From assembly GCF_021474425.1 (NCBI RefSeq), contig NZ_JAKEIP010000051.1:1-42794 (forward strand): DNA of 42,794 bases, written 5' to 3'. Below the pieces are notes generated by a model. That model searched no databases. It was given only the letters and a program-made list of their open reading frames with translations, and was not told the DNA's origin. Position numbers and translations under genes: made by a program. Position 1 is the first letter of the stretch, and the number at the start of each line of letters is the position of its first letter. Origin of the DNA: Streptomyces muensis (lineage in GTDB: Bacteria; Actinomycetota; Actinomycetes; Streptomycetales; Streptomycetaceae). Below, one piece after another: positions 42,201-42,794 of this stretch.

Positions 42201-42794
42201 TTCATGAACGACGGCCGCCCCGCAACCACAGCGCCCTCGTCCAGATCGGCCAGCACCACCCGGCCACCGGACACCAACGGCGTATACAACGCCGTCACCG
42301 TCAGATCGAACGCCACCGACGAGTGCAACAACGCCGTTCCGGACGCATCCCGATACACCTCCCGCGCCCGCTCCAGATACGCCCCCACCGAACGGTGCTC
42401 CACCACCACACCCTTCGGCCGACCCGTCGACCCCGACGTATAAATCACATACGCCGCATCCGAGGGATGCACAGCCACCTCGACAGCCGCACCCGAGAAG
42501 CCCTCCGCCTCACCCAGCACAGACATGTCGTCAATGACGAGAACCGGGTCCGCATCACCCAGGACGTAACTCACCCGCTCCGCCGGAGACTCCACATCCA
42601 CCGGCACATACGCCCCACCGGCCTTCACCACCCCCAACAGCGCCACCACCAACTCCACCGACGGCGGCAGCACCACCCCCACAAACGACCCACGCCCAAC
42701 CCCCCGAGCCCGCAACCACCGCGCCACCCGGTTCGACCACGCCTCCAACTCCCCATACGACACACGGCATTCACCACACACCACCGCCTCCGCA
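33284..42794 (-). CDS. NRPS1, 5'-truncated by window edge (A-T-C-A-T-C-A-T-E)
   Basis: At least 3169 residues of a peptide synthetase whose N-terminus lies beyond the window; the frame is open to base 42794. In order (approximate DNA positions): partial A (to 41480), T (LGGHSL, about 41315), C (41150-39880, HHIVSDAWS), A (39760-38270), T (about 38120), C (37960-36690, HHIASDAWS), A (36520-35060), T (LGGDSI, about 34920, the form used before epimerases) and E (34770-33430, HHLVVDG and GWFTSLYPV). Codes read against GrsA are DLTKIGAVNK (Asp/Asn-like), DILQLGLIWK (a known Gly code) and DAFFWGEVFK (not recognised; Glu at position 322 hints at a basic side chain). The E domain makes the third residue D. 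Predicted order: Asp-Gly-(D)X, passed to NRPS2. The first two A domains have a different codon style from their surroundings. Confidence 0.92.
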   Translation of the reverse strand, partial: AEAVVCGECRVSYGELEAWSNRVARWLRARGVGRGSFVGVVLPPSVELVVALLGVVKAGGAYVPVDVESPAERVSYVLGDADPVLVIDDMSVLGEAEGFSGAAVEVAVHPSDAAYVIYTSGSTGRPKGVVVEHRSVGAYLERAREVYRDASGTALLHSSVAFDLTVTALYTPLVSGGRVVLADLDEGAVVAGRPSFMKVTPSHLGLLEALPGEVSPSGMLITGGEALVGEALAAWRAAHPDVTVVNAYGPTEATVNCTDFRIPPGQEVGSGAVPIGRPFWNTRAYVLDERLKPVPPGVAGELYVSGVVLARGYWRRPGLTAERFTADPYGPAGARMYRTGDVARWGADGQLVYVGRVDDQVKVRGFRIELGEVQAVLAAHPGVSRVAVVVREDRPGDKRLVAYVVGEAEGLAEHAAARLPSYMVPSAFVTLDELPLTVNGKLDRRALPAPEQESEGGRAPRSLREEMLCALFAEVLGVGRVSIDDDFFRLGGHSLLATKLVSRIRTVLGVELPIRQLFETPTIAGLSTTLGDENRGVRRAVRAVEPRPARVPLSYAQQRLWFLNRLEGPSPTYNIPVALRLTGALDRDALRQALADVVARHESLRTVFAEDPDGAYQVVREPADAQPELTVVETGEEEIGRRLGEASRRGFDLSAESGELPLRATLFVLGENEHVLLLLLHHIVSDAWSRAPLARDLTAAYAARVAGEAPGWSPLPVQYADYSLWQREVLGAEDDPDSETSRQLAYWKETLAGLPDQLELPYDRPRPSVASYRGDRLPLEIPADLYERIVALARDTQASPFMVLQAGLAALLTRLGAGTDIPIGTPIAGRTDESLDDLIGVFINTLVLRTDTSGRPSARALIDRVRTRNLAAYAHQDVPFERLVEVLNPERSLARHPLFQVLLAFNNTDTAAVEEAVTKLPGLSVSRATADTGVGKFDLSFAFAEQATQTAGLHGVLEYSTDLFDRETVEMLGRRYLRLLRAMVETPDAPVDEVDLLTATETRTLLTDWNDTVCEVPGRSVVELFGEQMARAPLAEAVVCGGVSLSYGELDARAERLARLLVEWGAGPERFVAVALPRGVDLVVALLAVWKAGAGYLPLDTEYPADRLAYMLQDAAPVLVLTTSAVRSALPEEMAAPCLLLDEPHTVAELSRASEGRALVGPALSNAAYVIYTSGSTGRPKGVVVPQGALVNFLVAMRDRFGLGVGDRLLAVTTVGFDIAGLELFVPLLAGAAVVVAEREVVRDPVALGRLVRASGASVMQATPGLWRALLAEDADAVDGLGVLVGGEALPADLAAQLAVRAGSVTNLYGPTETTIWSTAWPVSVEGARRPRIGRPIANTRVYVLDAGLRPVPVGVPGELYVAGEGVVRGYYARPGLTAERFVADPYGPMGSRMYRTGDLVRWSGEGELEYLSRVDDQVKLRGFRIELGEIEAVLATHPQVGQAAVLVREDRPGDTRLVAYVIPEPGGQPVSAHLREYLAGRLPDYMVPAAFVMLEAFPLTANGKLNRRALPAPEYGPQVAGRAPRSPREEILCALFAEVLGLERVSIDDDFFALGGHSLLATKLVSRIRSVLDAEIAVRRLFEAPTVAELATTLDAATTSRRRVVPAARPARVPLSHAQQRLWFLQHLEGPSDAYNVPISLDVEGPLDEEALRQALTDVVARHESLRTVFAEDHGGGAHQVVLPLEQARVPLTVETVTEAAAVDDRMRRAARHVFDLTADVPLRVWLFESPELPGRRALLLLTHHIASDAWSRGVLIRDLMTAYAARAAGGAPQWSPLPVQYADYSLWQREVLGTEEDAGSELSRQFTYWKETLAGLPEELALPYDRPRPAVATYQGDRVTFDLPSGLYERLARVARDRQASLFMVLQAGLAALLSRLGAGTDIPLGTPIAGRTDDALDDLVGFFVNTLVLRTDTSGDPTFAELIDRVRATDLAAYAHQDLPFERLVEAVNPERSLARHPLFQTMLSFDNAGRTGGAPARGGVDGLRVAGRPLGASSAKFDLSFEIVEQSSAPGREAGLRCALDYSTDLFDRETAQDIADRFVRVLTALADAPHRRVGEVEILGGDELHRMLVEWNDTAVEHPDRTPVHVLFEERAAADPDAVAVVAGEETLTYGELNARANRLAHLLLRRGVGPEDRVAVFQERSTDLVVSTLAVLKAGGVYVPIDPQQPASRSEFILRDTAAVTLLTDRDPSDLGFAVEVPALRVGAADLSGEADTNPGVPTDAEQLVYVMYTSGSTGTPKGVANTHHNVVHLAADRYWQGGRHTRVLMHSPYAFDASTFEIWTPLLTGGTVVVAPAGRLDAADLAAVIAGHRVTGLFVSAGLFRVLAEERPECFRGVREIWAGGDVVSPSAVRRVLETCPGTIVANEYGPTETTVFSTVNPLRNPEQVPDAVVPIGRPLWNTRVHVLDERLRPVPLGVAGELYIAGAGVARGYLGRPALTAQRFVADPFAGGGERMYRTGDVVRRLRDGRLEFLGRVDDQVKLRGFRIEPGEIEAVLAGRPEVRQAAVVLREDRPGDKRLVAYVVGAAGVTAEPEVLRAHVAATLPEYMVPSAVVPLQALPLTLNGKLDRRALPALDYGALTGRRGPRNEREKVLCALFAEVLGLSEVGVDDGFFDLGGDSIMSIQLVSRARRAGLELSVRDVFEQRTVAALAEVVTETTGTAVEEPGAGIGEVPLTPIMRWFLERGGPVDQFNQSRLIQVPASLRHEHLTAALQDVLDHHDALRARLTAGPQPRLEIPEPGVVDAASVLRRVDASSLDERTQRDLVRAETVAARERLDLARGRVVQAVWFDRGDETPGLLLLIVHHLVVDGVSWRILVPDLAEAHRARAAGRAAALQPVGTSLRRWAQRLTQVAAEPARTAEATWWQTVLRPGDPLLGRRPLDGASDTYASARHLTVTLSTATTERILTRVPAVFRADVNHVLLAAFGLAWARWQGSRGTGALLDLEGHGREEDLVGEADLSRTVGWFTSLYPVRLDTGTADLSDAFAGGPAAGTIVKRVKEQLREVPDKGIGYGLARHLNPRTAPQFAGLPMPQVAFNYLGRFTTAGVENAGSTTVPDWTVLATAAGIGGTDPRVPLAHALELNARTNDGPGGPELAATWTWAGGILDEGEVRDLADLWFRALEALAVHAEDPDAGGLTVSDVSLSLLDQNEIEMLEDEWRSS

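Overview
The sequence is very GC-rich, with C/G-ending codons, GTG starts and tight stop/start overlaps, and its protein families are typical of Streptomyces or a close actinomycete. I ran no searches; all family calls come from motifs read by eye.

Left edge (1-1350): a cysteine hydrolase of the isochorismatase family and a small SnoaL/NTF2-like protein. A SoxR-type operator sits directly upstream of the second gene. Next (1640-7320, + strand) is an accessory island with a more mixed base composition: a degenerate Nudix-like protein, a protein with ribbon-helix-helix and Phd-antitoxin-like segments, a YAcAr/SLOG nucleotide-sensor protein and a 1229-residue membrane-anchored KAP P-loop NTPase. 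It resembles a conflict/defence island.

Middle (7482-17894, - strand): one tightly coupled ten-gene lasso-peptide operon. A 40-residue precursor gene (core GVGIPLADFFIHFD) is followed by the lasso cyclase C, the RRE protein B1 and the peptidase B2. The same chain of overlapping stops and starts then continues into a 2-oxoglutarate dioxygenase, two proteins I do not recognise, a GH3-type acyl-amide ligase, an HMG-CoA-reductase/APH-kinase fusion and a thymidylate-kinase-like protein. This tailoring set is the best candidate in the window for an undescribed system.

Right of it (18251-24803): a DedA-family membrane protein, a NarL-type two-component system, a lysine-cyclodeaminase-like enzyme on the - strand, and an MMPL exporter. 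Then (24896-42794, - strand) comes the 3' part of a large NRPS cluster: an alpha/beta hydrolase, MbtH, NRPS2 (C-A-T-C-A-T-TE) and NRPS1, which is cut by the window edge (A-T-C-A-T-C-A-T-E). The adenylation signatures read Asp-like, Gly, unassigned (followed by epimerization), Val, Pro/Pip. This fits the C-terminal half of an amphomycin/friulimicin/laspartomycin-type calcium-dependent lipopeptide. Such compounds bind undecaprenyl phosphate, and DedA proteins include undecaprenyl-phosphate flippases, so DedA may be the immunity gene.

The two divergent control regions (17774-18250 and 21934-22325) share two palindrome families, which suggests that the lasso, DedA/two-component, pipecolate and exporter units are co-regulated.
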